A DNA stretch of 64,000 nt from CAZICM01 sp964537685 (GTDB taxonomy: Bacteria > Myxococcota_A > Polyangia > Polyangiales > Polyangiaceae): NCBI GenBank assembly GCA_964537685.1, contig CAZICM010000031.1:48463-112462 (forward strand), in the 5' to 3' direction. The notes under the pieces were generated by a model that did not search any database, was not told where the DNA came from, and saw only the letters and a list, made by a program, of their open reading frames with translations. The translations under genes were made by a program, and so were the position numbers. Shown here piece by piece: positions 1 through 7,621 of the stretch (within the stretch, counting starts at the first letter, position 1; each line of letters starts with the position of its first letter).

Positions 1-1018
1 TAAAGAGCGTCTTCGGATACCAGCCAAGCAATTGATTCCGGTACAGAATCCACCAATGGCCGCCGGGTCCCTGAAAGATTCCCATCGTATGTTCATATTG
101 AGGGCCGTCAATGGAGGAGAGTTTTATTTCTCCGCCAAGTACCGTGCGCAGTGGAACAGGGATCTGAGAAGGCCAGCCTTGAAAATATAATGAATTAAGC
201 TCAAAGCCCGCTTCCCGCTTATCCCATACGCCTTTAAGCTTTCCATTCTCCATGCGGGCATATTCAAGATGAATGCGGGGTCTTAATTGGTCTTGAGGAT
301 CCAAGGTGCTCTTGAAATTCTTTCGGTCAATGGAGAGTACAATGCCAATCAGCTCTTCCACCGGGCCGTCAGCCGGACAGGCGACGGCCATTTCCACCAA
401 ACTAAAGGTGTCTTCTTCAACGTCGCCCTCAAAGTGATTGATCACTGCAGCGACTCCATGATTGGGAACGACGACATCCAAGCCCGCATAGAGCCTGTCT
501 TGACCCGCGGGCATCCCAAATACCTGATGGTTGTCTAAATAGTCCGAGAGCGAGGATGCCGTTGTATTTCCCGCAATATAGTCGGAAAAATCGGGCCGCG
601 CTTGAGGCGTTGTGCCTTCGGGGCCTATAAGTTCAGGGAATCGATCGAGTTCGCTAAGAGGAAGCTCCATACCGGCGGAAAGAGCGAAGTTCTCGATGGG
701 GAAAGGCGGAACAGGAATCTCATCGGGTACAGGCAGCGTGCTGGAATCGATCCAGTCGATGATGTCGCCTGAATAGCCCTGCTTGGCGGCAACCACGCGC
801 TGGCCTTTGTAGAGCTCGGCGAGATGGGCATCGACTTCGGCTTTTCGGGCTTGTTGGGCATTGTCCAAGGGGGCAGGCTCGTTGATCCAGATGTCTGGAT
901 CGGGGAGTTTTTCGCCTGCGCCCGCGCTAACGCTCGCTTCAAATTCAAAGCTCATATTGCAAGCGCAGAGGATAAACAACGGCGAAAGCAGAGCCGGAGC
1001 TTGAAAGATACGCCTCAT
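1..1018 (-). CDS. Neprosin-like secreted lipoprotein, partial at left edge
   Basis: An open frame runs from ATG at 1018, with GGAAAGG about 7 nt upstream, to the window edge without a stop, giving about 339 residues. The N-terminus (MRRIFQAPALLSPLF...LCACN) reads as a lipoprotein signal with lipobox LCA-C. The last visible residues include HTMGIFQGPGGHWWILY followed by NQLLGWYPKTLF, the Trp-rich end typical of the neprosin (DUF239) fold, where a glycine-rich strand and a W-I/Y-Y-P motif close the beta-sandwich. Neprosins are prolyl endopeptidases, best known from pitcher plants, with bacterial relatives. Catalytic glutamates could not be assigned by eye. Export to the cell surface or periplasm is inferred from the signal. 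The gene runs divergently from the repeat region and the 1563 gene. Confidence 0.7.
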   Translation of the reverse strand, partial: MRRIFQAPALLSPLFILCACNMSFEFEASVSAGAGEKLPDPDIWINEPAPLDNAQQARKAEVDAHLAELYKGQRVVAAKQGYSGDIIDWIDSSTLPVPDEIPVPPFPIENFALSAGMELPLSELDRFPELIGPEGTTPQARPDFSDYIAGNTTASSLSDYLDNHQVFGMPAGQDRLYAGLDVVVPNHGVAAVINHFEGDVEEDTFSLVEMAVACPADGPVEELIGIVLSIDRKNFKSTLDPQDQLRPRIHLEYARMENGKLKGVWDKREAGFELNSLYFQGWPSQIPVPLRTVLGGEIKLSSIDGPQYEHTMGIFQGPGGHWWILYRNQLLGWYPKTLF

Positions 1019-1138
1019 CGCAACCGCCTTTCCGAGGTATGGGCCTCATAGGAAAGCGTAGCCGTGGGAAATCTGAATGGTCAAATGAATCTTTCGTCAT
1101 TTGGGATCAGCGGCGCGCTCCTGCTTCGACTCCGCCCG

Positions 1139-1410
1139 CGAGGCATCGGCATGGACGCTTCCATACCCGGACGCCGCCGTTGGCACCTTGTTCAAGAAAA
1201 CGTCCATGGCCGGACCTCGCTCGCGAGGCATCGGCATGGACGCTTCCATGCCCGGACGCTGCCGTTGGCACCTTGTTCAAGAAAACGTCCATGGCCGGAC
1301 GCTGCGCGCGAGACATCGGCATGGACGCTTCCATGGCCGGACGCTGCCCGCGAGGCATCGGCATGAACGCTTCCATGGCCGGACCTCGCCCATGAGGCAT
1401 CGGCATGGAC
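1139..1410. repeat. Palindromic tandem repeat, 85/85/42/42-bp periods
   Basis: The block AGGCATCGGCATGGACGC recurs at 1141, 1226, 1311 (as AGACAT...), 1353 and 1395, giving periods of 85, 85, 42 and 42 bp. The 85-bp units consist of a 42-bp module plus a 43-bp insert containing TTGGCACCTTGTTCAAGAAA. Each module contains an inverted repeat; at 1233-1252 it is GGCATGGA, CGCT, TCCATGCC, an 8-bp stem with a 4-nt loop. Long spurious frames are open on both strands here, so I do not call a protein. Confidence 0.85.
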
Positions 1411-1436
1411 GCGAGCTCTCTTCAACAAAAAATCTC

Positions 1437-1465
1437 TTGACACCCTGCACTCGCCTCTTCATGCT
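1437..1465 (+). promoter_or_regulatory. Possible sigma-70-type promoter for the 1563 gene
   Basis: TTGACA at 1437-1442 is a perfect -35 box. A weak -10 (CATGCT) follows at 1460-1465 with 17-bp spacing. Initiation would fall near 1472, just before the hairpin at 1477. The -10 is poor, so confidence is low. Confidence 0.35.
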
Positions 1466-1476
1466 GCGTTTTCATC

Positions 1477-1515
1477 TGGGGCGTTTATAGACGCTTTTTT
1501 TAAATAAACGCCCCA
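1477..1515 (+). promoter_or_regulatory. 12-bp inverted repeat with nested terminator-like hairpin in the 5' leader
   Basis: TGGGGCGTTTAT (1477-1488) and ATAAACGCCCCA (1504-1515) are exact reverse complements separated by 15 nt. Within the 5' arm and loop a smaller stem, GCGT (1481-1484) with ACGC (1491-1494), is followed directly by a run of seven T. The two structures share the GCGT strand, so they cannot form together, the arrangement expected of a transcription attenuator. The structure is seen; the function is inferred. Confidence 0.5.
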
Positions 1516-1562
1516 AGGGCAGTACCTCAACCCAAATTGCATCACATAAGGAGTTGTTCACC

Positions 1563-2306
1563 ATGAGATCTCTCAACCTCGGCTACCTCAAACTGGGCCT
1601 GGACGATCTACTATCCACCCGCGCCTCCCTTCTTCTGTCCTGCCAAAGCGGCACATTGTACAAACCCATGCTGGAGGCCAAGCAGCAGCAAATCAACGCC
1701 CTTCCCGAATCCCTCTTGGGCAAAAAACCTCTGGCCCAAGAGCTGGGCGACACCGACGATACCCACGACGGCGCCGGGAATGCCTTGTGGTTTATCTGCG
1801 AGGCGGTCCTTCAATCGCCGCTCTCCACGCCCGAGCAGACGGCCGCCGCGCAAAGGGTGCGTAAAGCGATGATTCCCAACCGGGCCATTGTGAAAGCAGC
1901 TTTTCCCGTGGAGGCGAGCCAAGCCAAACTCAACCGGGAAAAGTTGCCCGGTTTAAAGGCCGATTTAGAAAGCCTTCCATTTCCAGGGGGCAAGACAGCC
2001 TACGATATGGCGGAACTTTTTGTGAGTTCGGGGGAAAAGCTCGACACGTTATTGAGCGGGCGGGCGACCTTGGAGGCGAATGTGGCGCTGCGCGAACAAG
2101 TGCATGGGCTAAGGATGCAGACGCTGGGGCTGTTGGGCAATTTCCGGAGCGCGCTCCGGGACGAACTGGCTGATAATGCGGGGCTGCCCCGGAATTTGGA
2201 GGAGTTGATCTTTGGCTATTTGGATGAGCTCTCGGCGCAGCGGCAGAAGCCGGAACCCAAGAAAGGCGAAGGGGAGGGAGGGGGAGGGGGAGAGGGAGAG
2301 GAGTAA
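1563..2306 (+). CDS. Conserved hypothetical helical protein, paralogue of the 56317 gene
   Basis: About 247 residues from ATG 1563, with AAGGAG nine nt upstream; a TTG in the same frame at 1554 has no such site. It has no signal peptide or membrane segment and looks largely helical, so probably cytoplasmic. The C-terminus is a low-complexity Lys/Glu/Gly tail (PKKGEGEGGGGGEGEE). It aligns along its length with the protein at 56317-57069: shared blocks include INALPE, the TDD.HD segment, PGGKTAYD, GEKLDTLL and LPRNLE with FGY.DELS. I do not recognise the family. Both paralogues sit next to repeat-rich non-coding DNA. Confidence 0.85.
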   Translation: MRSLNLGYLKLGLDDLLSTRASLLLSCQSGTLYKPMLEAKQQQINALPESLLGKKPLAQELGDTDDTHDGAGNALWFICEAVLQSPLSTPEQTAAAQRVRKAMIPNRAIVKAAFPVEASQAKLNREKLPGLKADLESLPFPGGKTAYDMAELFVSSGEKLDTLLSGRATLEANVALREQVHGLRMQTLGLLGNFRSALRDELADNAGLPRNLEELIFGYLDELSAQRQKPEPKKGEGEGGGGGEGEE

Positions 2307-2360
2307 GTCTTCCTTGATGGTTACGCCCGTTTGACCCTTCCGCACAGCTCTTCCACAAAG

Positions 2361-2717
2361 CTATCGCTGGATTTTACCATGCATCATCCTCTGTATCGAG
2401 GCCCGGTGCTCCTCCATAACCCTAAGCCGTTCTCCAGGCGTAAGTGATAACATCCACCGCGTAAGCGAAATATCTTCTCCGTTTTCGTCATAGGCCGCCG
2501 CATTCATCGCGGCCAGCTCCGCTTCGGCCTCCGCGATAAGCCCTTGTTCGATGGCCCTGATTAAGGCTTGTTCCCCATCATCCGTTTCCTGGCTAAAGCT
2601 CTTGGGTATGCCAAGTATCCGCCGCCCCGTCCATTTCGCTACCGCTATGCATATCGTTCCGCGGAATATCGAAACTTGATTGCCTTCAACTTCGGCTTTG
2701 TACTCTCCTATGTCCAT
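2361..2717 (-). CDS. Hypothetical protein upstream of and co-transcribed with folD
   Basis: 118 residues from ATG 2717, only 9 bp downstream of the folD stop on the same strand, so probably an operon partner. It is soluble, with no signal peptide. The N-terminal half looks like small beta-strands. The C-terminal segment DISLTRWMLSLTPGERLRVM is a motif I have seen in short proteins of unknown function, some near nucleotidyltransferases. No function is assigned. Confidence 0.65.
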   Translation of the reverse strand: MDIGEYKAEVEGNQVSIFRGTICIAVAKWTGRRILGIPKSFSQETDDGEQALIRAIEQGLIAEAEAELAAMNAAAYDENGEDISLTRWMLSLTPGERLRVMEEHRASIQRMMHGKIQR

Positions 2718-2726
2718 GGTATTATC

Positions 2727-3590
2727 CTATCCCCGCCCGGCCATCCTCGCATTCGCCGCTATCACCGTGTTCTCTAGCAAACAAGCTATCGTCATCGGCC
2801 CCACCCCTCCTGGTACAGGCGTTATCCAGCCCGCCCGCTCCTTCGCCGCTTCTGTGTCCACATCCCCCACAAGCTTGCCTTGTTCATCCCGGTTGATCCC
2901 TACGTCGATAACTACCGCCCCCTCTTTTACCCAGTCCCCTTGAATCATCTTCGCTTTCCCTACCGCCGCTACCAAGATATCTGCCCCGCGGCATAGCTCG
3001 GCTAAATCCCGCGTCCGCGAATGCGCTATCGTGACCGTCGCGTGCTGCGCCAATAACAATAATGCCATCGGCTTTCCTACAATGTTGCTGCGCCCCACAA
3101 CCACCGCACGCGCACCCGCTAAACTCGTTTTCGTCTCCGCTATCAATCGCATACTCCCTTTGGGTGTGCACGCGACCAATCCAGGACGCCCCGTCATCAG
3201 CAATCCCGCATTCACAGGATGAAACCCGTCTACATCCTTGCGCGCGTCTATCGCATCCAATACCCGCTCTTCCCGGATATGCTTCGGTAAAGGCAATTGA
3301 ACCAATATCCCATCCACCCCGTCGTCCGCGTTTAATTGCGCGATTAAATCCAAAAGCTCGCTTTCCGTCGCCGAGTCGGCAAGCCGGTGCAATCGCCCAC
3401 GCATCCCAGCTTCATTCGACGCTTTCTCCTTGTTGCGTGTGTACACAACACTCGCGGGATTCTCGCCCACCAAAATGACGTCCAGCCCCGCTGGCCGCCC
3501 ATAGCGCGCCTGAAATGCCGCCGCCGCTTCGCTCACTTCGTTCCGAACTTGTTGCGCAATCGCTTTGCCATCAATGATTTGGGCTGTCAT
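2727..3590 (-). CDS. folD: FolD, methylenetetrahydrofolate dehydrogenase/cyclohydrolase
   Basis: 287 residues from ATG 3590 (MTAQIIDGKAIA), the usual FolD start and length; the frame stays open upstream to 3677 but that extension is not FolD-like. FolD interconverts 5,10-methylene-, methenyl- and 10-formyl-tetrahydrofolate with NADP in the cytoplasm. Diagnostic motifs are YTRNKEKA with the catalytic Tyr and Lys, DGILVQLPLP, KDVDGFHP, the Rossmann segment GRSNIVGKPMA, and PVPGGVGPMTIA near the C-terminus. It diverges from pncB, leaving about 95 bp for both promoters. Confidence 0.97.
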   Translation of the reverse strand: MTAQIIDGKAIAQQVRNEVSEAAAAFQARYGRPAGLDVILVGENPASVVYTRNKEKASNEAGMRGRLHRLADSATESELLDLIAQLNADDGVDGILVQLPLPKHIREERVLDAIDARKDVDGFHPVNAGLLMTGRPGLVACTPKGSMRLIAETKTSLAGARAVVVGRSNIVGKPMALLLLAQHATVTIAHSRTRDLAELCRGADILVAAVGKAKMIQGDWVKEGAVVIDVGINRDEQGKLVGDVDTEAAKERAGWITPVPGGVGPMTIACLLENTVIAANARMAGRG

Positions 3591-3685
3591 GCGGGCAGCA
3601 TAGAAATGTGCCACGCCCTTTGCAAGCACTGTCAATCCCGTAAATACACGGCGAGGGCCGCCATGCGCTCTGTGCATATCTATTT

Positions 3686-5056
3686 GTGGAGAGCTGTATT
3701 AAGCATAAGCCCGTGAAAGCCCTCCACACCGATCTCTACCAGCTCACCATGGCCGCCGGTTACTTCCACACGGGCATGGCCAATAAACATGCGACATGCG
3801 AGATGTTTGTGCGCCGTTTGCCCAAGGCGCGGCGCTTTCTCGTGGCCATGGGGGTCGAGCGCGTTCTTGCGTACTTGGAGTCGCTTCGCTTTAGCGATGA
3901 GCAAATCGATTATCTCAAATCCGTTCCTGCTCTCGCCGATGCGATGACGCCCGCGTTTTGTGATTATTTGCGGGCGCTTCGGTTTAGGGGCGATGTGTGG
4001 ACGATGCCCGAGGGGACGCTCTTCTGTGCCCACGAGCCCGTGATGCGGATTAGCGCGCCCATCGTCGAGGCTCAGCTTGTCGAGACCTTTATGCTGTCGG
4101 TCATCAATCATGGCAGTACCGTCGCTTCCAAGGCGGCGCGCGTGATGATAGCCGCGAAGGGGGCTCAGTTGATGGAGTTTGGTACGCGCCGAACCCACGA
4201 TGAGGCTGCGGTCGATGCGGCGCGGTGTGCTTATGCCGTGGGCTTCACCGGTACGTCGAATGTCGAGGCGGGTATGCGTTTTGGCGTTCCGGTGATGGGC
4301 ACCGCCGCGCATATGTGGACGATGGCGCATGAGAGCGAGGAAGCGTCGTTTGAGAACTATGTGCGCGTCTTTCCCAATGCGTCGATTCTGCTCATCGACA
4401 CCTATGACACCGTTCGCGGTGCGCACAGGGCGGCGGAGGCCGCGCGTGAAAAGCTAAAGGGCGTGCGTTTGGATTCGGGCGATTTAGGGGCGCTGAGCAA
4501 GGCTGTCCGAAGCGTGCTCGATGAAGCGGGCCTTAGGTCCACGCGCATCATCGCCTCGGGCGATCTCAATGAATATAAAATCGCCGCGCTGATTCAGGCG
4601 GGAGCGCCTATTGACGGCTATGGAGTGGGGACGGATCTGGTGACGAGCATCGATGCTCCGGCGCTGGGAGGCGTGTACAAACTCGTGGTCATCGATGGAC
4701 AGCCCATTGCCAAGTTTTCATCGGGCAAAAGCACGCTTCCCGGACCTCATCAGGTCTACCGCTTTCACGATGGCCAAGGCCAGATTCAGCACGATGTCAT
4801 CGCGCTGGCGGATGAAGATCCCAAGAGCCTGGGACAAGGCGAGGCCGAGCCTCTTTTACAGCAGGTATTTAGGGCGGGCGAGCGGGTGGTGGGCGCTGAA
4901 TCGCTGGATACCATTCGCGCCCGGGTACAGCGGGGCTTATCATCGCTGCCCTTGAACCTCTGCGGGCTTGAAGAAGGAGAACCCGTGCTGAAGGCCGATA
5001 TTTCAAAGGGATTGACAGACTTGATCGAAACCGTCCGAGCCCGGGTAACGCACTAG
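3686..5056 (+). CDS. pncB: Nicotinate phosphoribosyltransferase
   Basis: 456 residues if GTG 3686 is used; a second GTG at 3713 (MKALHTDLYQLTMA) is an alternative, and neither has a strong ribosome site. The enzyme converts nicotinate and PRPP to nicotinate mononucleotide in NAD salvage. Family motifs are TDLYQLTMAAGYF at the N-terminus, EFGTRRTHDEAA, GTSNVEAG followed by GTAAHMW with the conserved His, RLDSGDLG, IIASGDLNEYKI and DGYGVGTDLVTS. It is the first gene of a tight operon with pncA (9 bp away) and the Nudix gene. Confidence 0.95.
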   Translation: MESCIKHKPVKALHTDLYQLTMAAGYFHTGMANKHATCEMFVRRLPKARRFLVAMGVERVLAYLESLRFSDEQIDYLKSVPALADAMTPAFCDYLRALRFRGDVWTMPEGTLFCAHEPVMRISAPIVEAQLVETFMLSVINHGSTVASKAARVMIAAKGAQLMEFGTRRTHDEAAVDAARCAYAVGFTGTSNVEAGMRFGVPVMGTAAHMWTMAHESEEASFENYVRVFPNASILLIDTYDTVRGAHRAAEAAREKLKGVRLDSGDLGALSKAVRSVLDEAGLRSTRIIASGDLNEYKIAALIQAGAPIDGYGVGTDLVTSIDAPALGGVYKLVVIDGQPIAKFSSGKSTLPGPHQVYRFHDGQGQIQHDVIALADEDPKSLGQGEAEPLLQQVFRAGERVVGAESLDTIRARVQRGLSSLPLNLCGLEEGEPVLKADISKGLTDLIETVRARVTH

Positions 5057-5065
5057 GAGACAGCG

Positions 5066-5734
5066 ATGAGCCAGCGCAAGTGGATCTTTGTCGATGTGGA
5101 TGTGCAGCACGATTTCTGCGAACCGGAAGGAGCGCTGTATGTGCCCGGCTCGCCCAACGATGCCTTTCGGAGGCTGACGCAGGCCGCGCTGGATAAGAAG
5201 ATTCCGATTCTAGGTTCGGTGGACTCGCACGCGCACGACGCATGGGAATTCGCGTCGAACGAAAACCGAGGGCCTCAAGGTGAAAAGCCCAATTTCCCCG
5301 ATCATTGCGTGAAGGGCACGCCTGGATGGCTGAAGACCCGGGGCACCTTGCCCAAGCGTTTTCGCTTTGTGCCCAACGTCGAAGAGGCGCCCATCGAGTT
5401 CGTTATCCGCGAGCTAAAAGGCCATCACACCCAGGGCGTCTATTTTGAGAAAGAGGTCTACAGCCTCTTTGCCAATCCCTTGGCGGAGCGCTTTGTCAAG
5501 GCCATGAACGAAGCGATGGATGGCGCGGAATTTTTCGTGTACGGCGTGGCGACCGATTACTGCGTGAAGGCGGCGGCGATGGGGTTTTTGGAGCGGGGAT
5601 ACAAAACCGCGCTTGTCACCGATGCCATTGCGGGCATCACGGAAGAAGGCGTTTCGCAAGCCTTTGCGCAAATGAAAGAGATGGGCGCGCGCTTCACCAC
5701 CCTAGCCGAGCTTCTCGAAGGACAAGACCGATGA
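5066..5734 (+). CDS. pncA: Nicotinamidase-type cysteine hydrolase
   Basis: 222 residues; ATG 5066 follows TAGGAGACAGCG. The isochorismatase/nicotinamidase fold shows the catalytic Asp in VDVQHDFCEPEGALYV, the Lys in YFEKEVYSLF and the nucleophilic Cys in GVATDYCVKAAAMGFL. The metal-site block DSHAHDAWEF followed by FPDHCVKGTPGW is typical of nicotinamidases rather than isochorismatases. It deamidates nicotinamide to nicotinate, the substrate of the upstream pncB product. Nicotinamide is also what a PARP releases, and a PARP gene lies about 3 kb downstream. The stop overlaps the next start by 4 bp (ATGA). Confidence 0.92.
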   Translation: MSQRKWIFVDVDVQHDFCEPEGALYVPGSPNDAFRRLTQAALDKKIPILGSVDSHAHDAWEFASNENRGPQGEKPNFPDHCVKGTPGWLKTRGTLPKRFRFVPNVEEAPIEFVIRELKGHHTQGVYFEKEVYSLFANPLAERFVKAMNEAMDGAEFFVYGVATDYCVKAAAMGFLERGYKTALVTDAIAGITEEGVSQAFAQMKEMGARFTTLAELLEGQDR

Positions 5735-6411
5735 GCACCGAGACCCGAACCGAATATCCGCGTCCCAGCCTGACGGCCGATGTTGTGTCGCTGTTGCTTC
5801 ATCCCGATGGGCGGCTGTCGGTGTTGCTGATTCAGCGGGGGCGGCCTCCGTTTCAAGGCCAGTGGGCAATTCCGGGCGGTTTTTGCGAACCCAACGAGTC
5901 GGTTGAACAAGCCGGCGCGCGCGAACTGCTCGAAGAGACGGGTATCAGCGATTTGCCGATTGAACAGCTTGCTGTGTTTTCAAAGCCTGGACGCGATCCC
6001 CGCGGATGGGTTGTGACCGTGGCGTTTATGGGATTTGTGCCATCGCACCGGGCGCACGAGGCGCGGGGCACCGATGACGCGGCCGATGCCCGCTTTTGGA
6101 ATATTGTGCATCATCCTTCTCAATCGATTCCCTTTGAATTGACCAGCGGCACGATGAGTTCAGGCCCATTGGCCTTTGATCACGATGAGATTTTGAGTGC
6201 GGCATTGCAGCGGTGCCGCAAGGAATGCGATCGGATTGCGTTTTTATTGTTGCCCGGGCGCTTTACGGGGGACGAGCTTCGCAAGGCGCATGAAGCGTTG
6301 CTGGGTGTGCCTGTGGACGCTCAAGCGCTGGTGAAGAGACTGATGGAGCAAGGTCTGCTGACGGCGCATGAAGACGGCTCGTTTTCTTCTTCCAGGGCAA
6401 GCGCCGGTTAG
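5731..6411 (+). CDS. Nudix hydrolase with NrtR-like C-terminal winged helix
   Basis: 226 residues, translationally coupled to pncA by an ATGA overlap. The Nudix box starting GGFCEPNESVEQAGAREL and ending LEETGI satisfies GX5EX7REUXEEXGU completely. After about residue 150, LLLPGRFTGDELRKAHEALL with KRLMEQGLL matches the winged-helix tail of NrtR, the Nudix-derived repressor of NAD genes that senses ADP-ribose. Position in a pncB-pncA operon fits an NrtR-type regulator, while the intact box suggests it could also hydrolyse ADP-ribose. I saw no clear palindromic operator before pncB. Confidence 0.85.
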   Translation: MSTETRTEYPRPSLTADVVSLLLHPDGRLSVLLIQRGRPPFQGQWAIPGGFCEPNESVEQAGARELLEETGISDLPIEQLAVFSKPGRDPRGWVVTVAFMGFVPSHRAHEARGTDDAADARFWNIVHHPSQSIPFELTSGTMSSGPLAFDHDEILSAALQRCRKECDRIAFLLLPGRFTGDELRKAHEALLGVPVDAQALVKRLMEQGLLTAHEDGSFSSSRASAG

Positions 6412-6414
6412 ACC

Positions 6415-7020
6415 ATGGGATTTTTATTATTTGGGCTTACGGGCGGCCTGGCCTCGGGCAAATCGACGGTGGCCGCGCTGATGCGGGCGCGGGGCATTGC
6501 GGTGATTGATGCCGATCAAATTGCGAGAGAAGTTGTGTTGCCCGGCACGGAAGGCAATGAAGCGGTGGTGCAGGCTTTTGGGCTGGACGTGCGCAAGGAA
6601 GACGGCTCGCTCGATAGGGCAAAGCTTGCGGATATTGTGTTTAACAATCCTGAGCAGCGAAGGCGTCTCAATTCGATTTTACATCCCCGCATAGCGATGA
6701 TGACGCAACAGAAGGCGTCTCAATTGGCGGCGGAGGGTGTGGAACTGGCTTGTTATGAGGCTGCGCTGCTGGTGGAAAATGGCCTGGCCGATATGTTTAG
6801 GCCGCTGGTGGTGGTGGCCGTTCCCGAAGAAGTGCAGGTAAAACGGGCGATGGAGCGCGACCATGCAAGCCTTGAACAGGCAAAAGCCCGGTTGGCTGCT
6901 CAATTGCCGCTTTCGGCGAAGGTGGCGGTTGCCGACTATGTGATTGAAAATTCGGGGGATAAAGAAGCCCTTGAAGCGCGGGTGGATGAAGTGCTTTCAG
7001 CCATCCGCGCCAAGAAATAA
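6415..7020 (+). CDS. coaE: Dephospho-CoA kinase
   Basis: 201 residues, the usual length, starting 3 bp after the Nudix gene. CoaE phosphorylates the 3'-OH of dephospho-CoA in the last step of CoA synthesis. The Walker A motif is GLTGGLASGKST near the N-terminus, followed by DADQIAREV and HPRI. The lid and core read RAMERDHASLEQAKAR, then ADYVIENSGD, all standard for the family. It probably shares the NAD operon transcript. Confidence 0.96.
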   Translation: MGFLLFGLTGGLASGKSTVAALMRARGIAVIDADQIAREVVLPGTEGNEAVVQAFGLDVRKEDGSLDRAKLADIVFNNPEQRRRLNSILHPRIAMMTQQKASQLAAEGVELACYEAALLVENGLADMFRPLVVVAVPEEVQVKRAMERDHASLEQAKARLAAQLPLSAKVAVADYVIENSGDKEALEARVDEVLSAIRAKK

Positions 7021-7035
7021 GGGCTAAGAAGTCGA

Positions 7036-7308
7036 TTAACGATTGTGATGGCCATGGTCATGGCCATGCCGGTGATGATGGCCCCGGCGTTCGGCATCCC
7101 TGGCAATCTCTTCGAGCATATCGATGACGGTTAGCGTCATCGCCCGGGCCATGGCGAAATCGGGATGCCGGCTTAGGGCGCTATCCTCGGGAATTTCGGA
7201 GAGCGCGCGGGCGAGCTCTTTGGCAGCTTCCAGCGACGGTGTGAGCGTCGCCGCTGCGTGAGCGTGATGTTTGTGTGAGGTGTCCACGGCGTGAGCGGTC
7301 TGCGGCAT
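7036..7308 (-). CDS. Small histidine-rich protein, possible metal binder
   Basis: 90 residues from ATG 7308, preceded by GAAGGGG six to eight nt upstream, so probably translated. The middle (about residues 23-75) is predicted helical. The C-terminus is RRGHHHRHGHDHGHHNR and the N-terminus also has HKHHAHA. Such His runs usually bind Ni, Zn or Cu ions, but no family was recognised. It converges with coaE. Confidence 0.65.
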   Translation of the reverse strand: MPQTAHAVDTSHKHHAHAAATLTPSLEAAKELARALSEIPEDSALSRHPDFAMARAMTLTVIDMLEEIARDAERRGHHHRHGHDHGHHNR

Positions 7309-7401
7309 TGAATTACCCCTTCTTTTCGTCGGCCTAGCCCATAAACATTAGCAACTCTTGTGCCGTGCAAGATTTGCGCGAGATGTTTTAGGAATTTGGA
7401 T

Positions 7402-7419
7402 GGGTCTTCAACAAGACCC
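7402..7419. terminator. Terminator-like hairpin
   Basis: GGGTCTT, CAAC loop, AAGACCC: a perfect 7-bp stem followed by TATTATTTT. It could terminate transcripts on the plus strand, although no plus-strand gene ends close by; the T-tract is interrupted. Confidence 0.35.
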
Positions 7420-7478
7420 TATTATTTTCGGTGTTCGCTCGAGGACGGGTTGATTTGTGGCACACCGCACATTGAAAA

Positions 7479-7525
7479 GGCCCGGCGACAGAGTTGCGTA
7501 AGTAGCGCAACATTTACGTGGGGCC
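7479..7525 (+). other. Nested inverted repeats upstream of the diguanylate cyclase gene
   Basis: An outer stem GGCCC (7479-7483) with GGGCC (7521-7525) encloses an inner stem GTTGCG (7493-7498) with CGCAAC (7506-7511) and a 7-nt loop. The 313-bp gap from 7309 to 7621 holds this, the hairpin at 7402 and no convincing gene. It might be a structured leader RNA for the GGDEF gene, but it does not match the GEMM c-di-GMP riboswitch consensus as I know it. Confidence 0.25.
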
Positions 7526-7621
7526 GCGATGCAATGCGGCGGGATATACCTGGCATAGAAAACCAACAACCGATAGGCATATTTGGCTCAAGGATAAAAA
7601 AGGCTGTAGAACTGGACACCG

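Noticed and set aside
1139..1410. CRISPR array
   Set aside because: Units are contiguous with no unique spacers, and no cas genes are nearby.
1039..1490. Several overlapping open frames of about 60-130 residues on both strands
   Set aside because: They lie in a tandem repeat whose period keeps all frames open; no ribosome sites or family features.
7479..7525. GEMM c-di-GMP riboswitch
   Set aside because: The position is attractive but the conserved GEMM core was not found.
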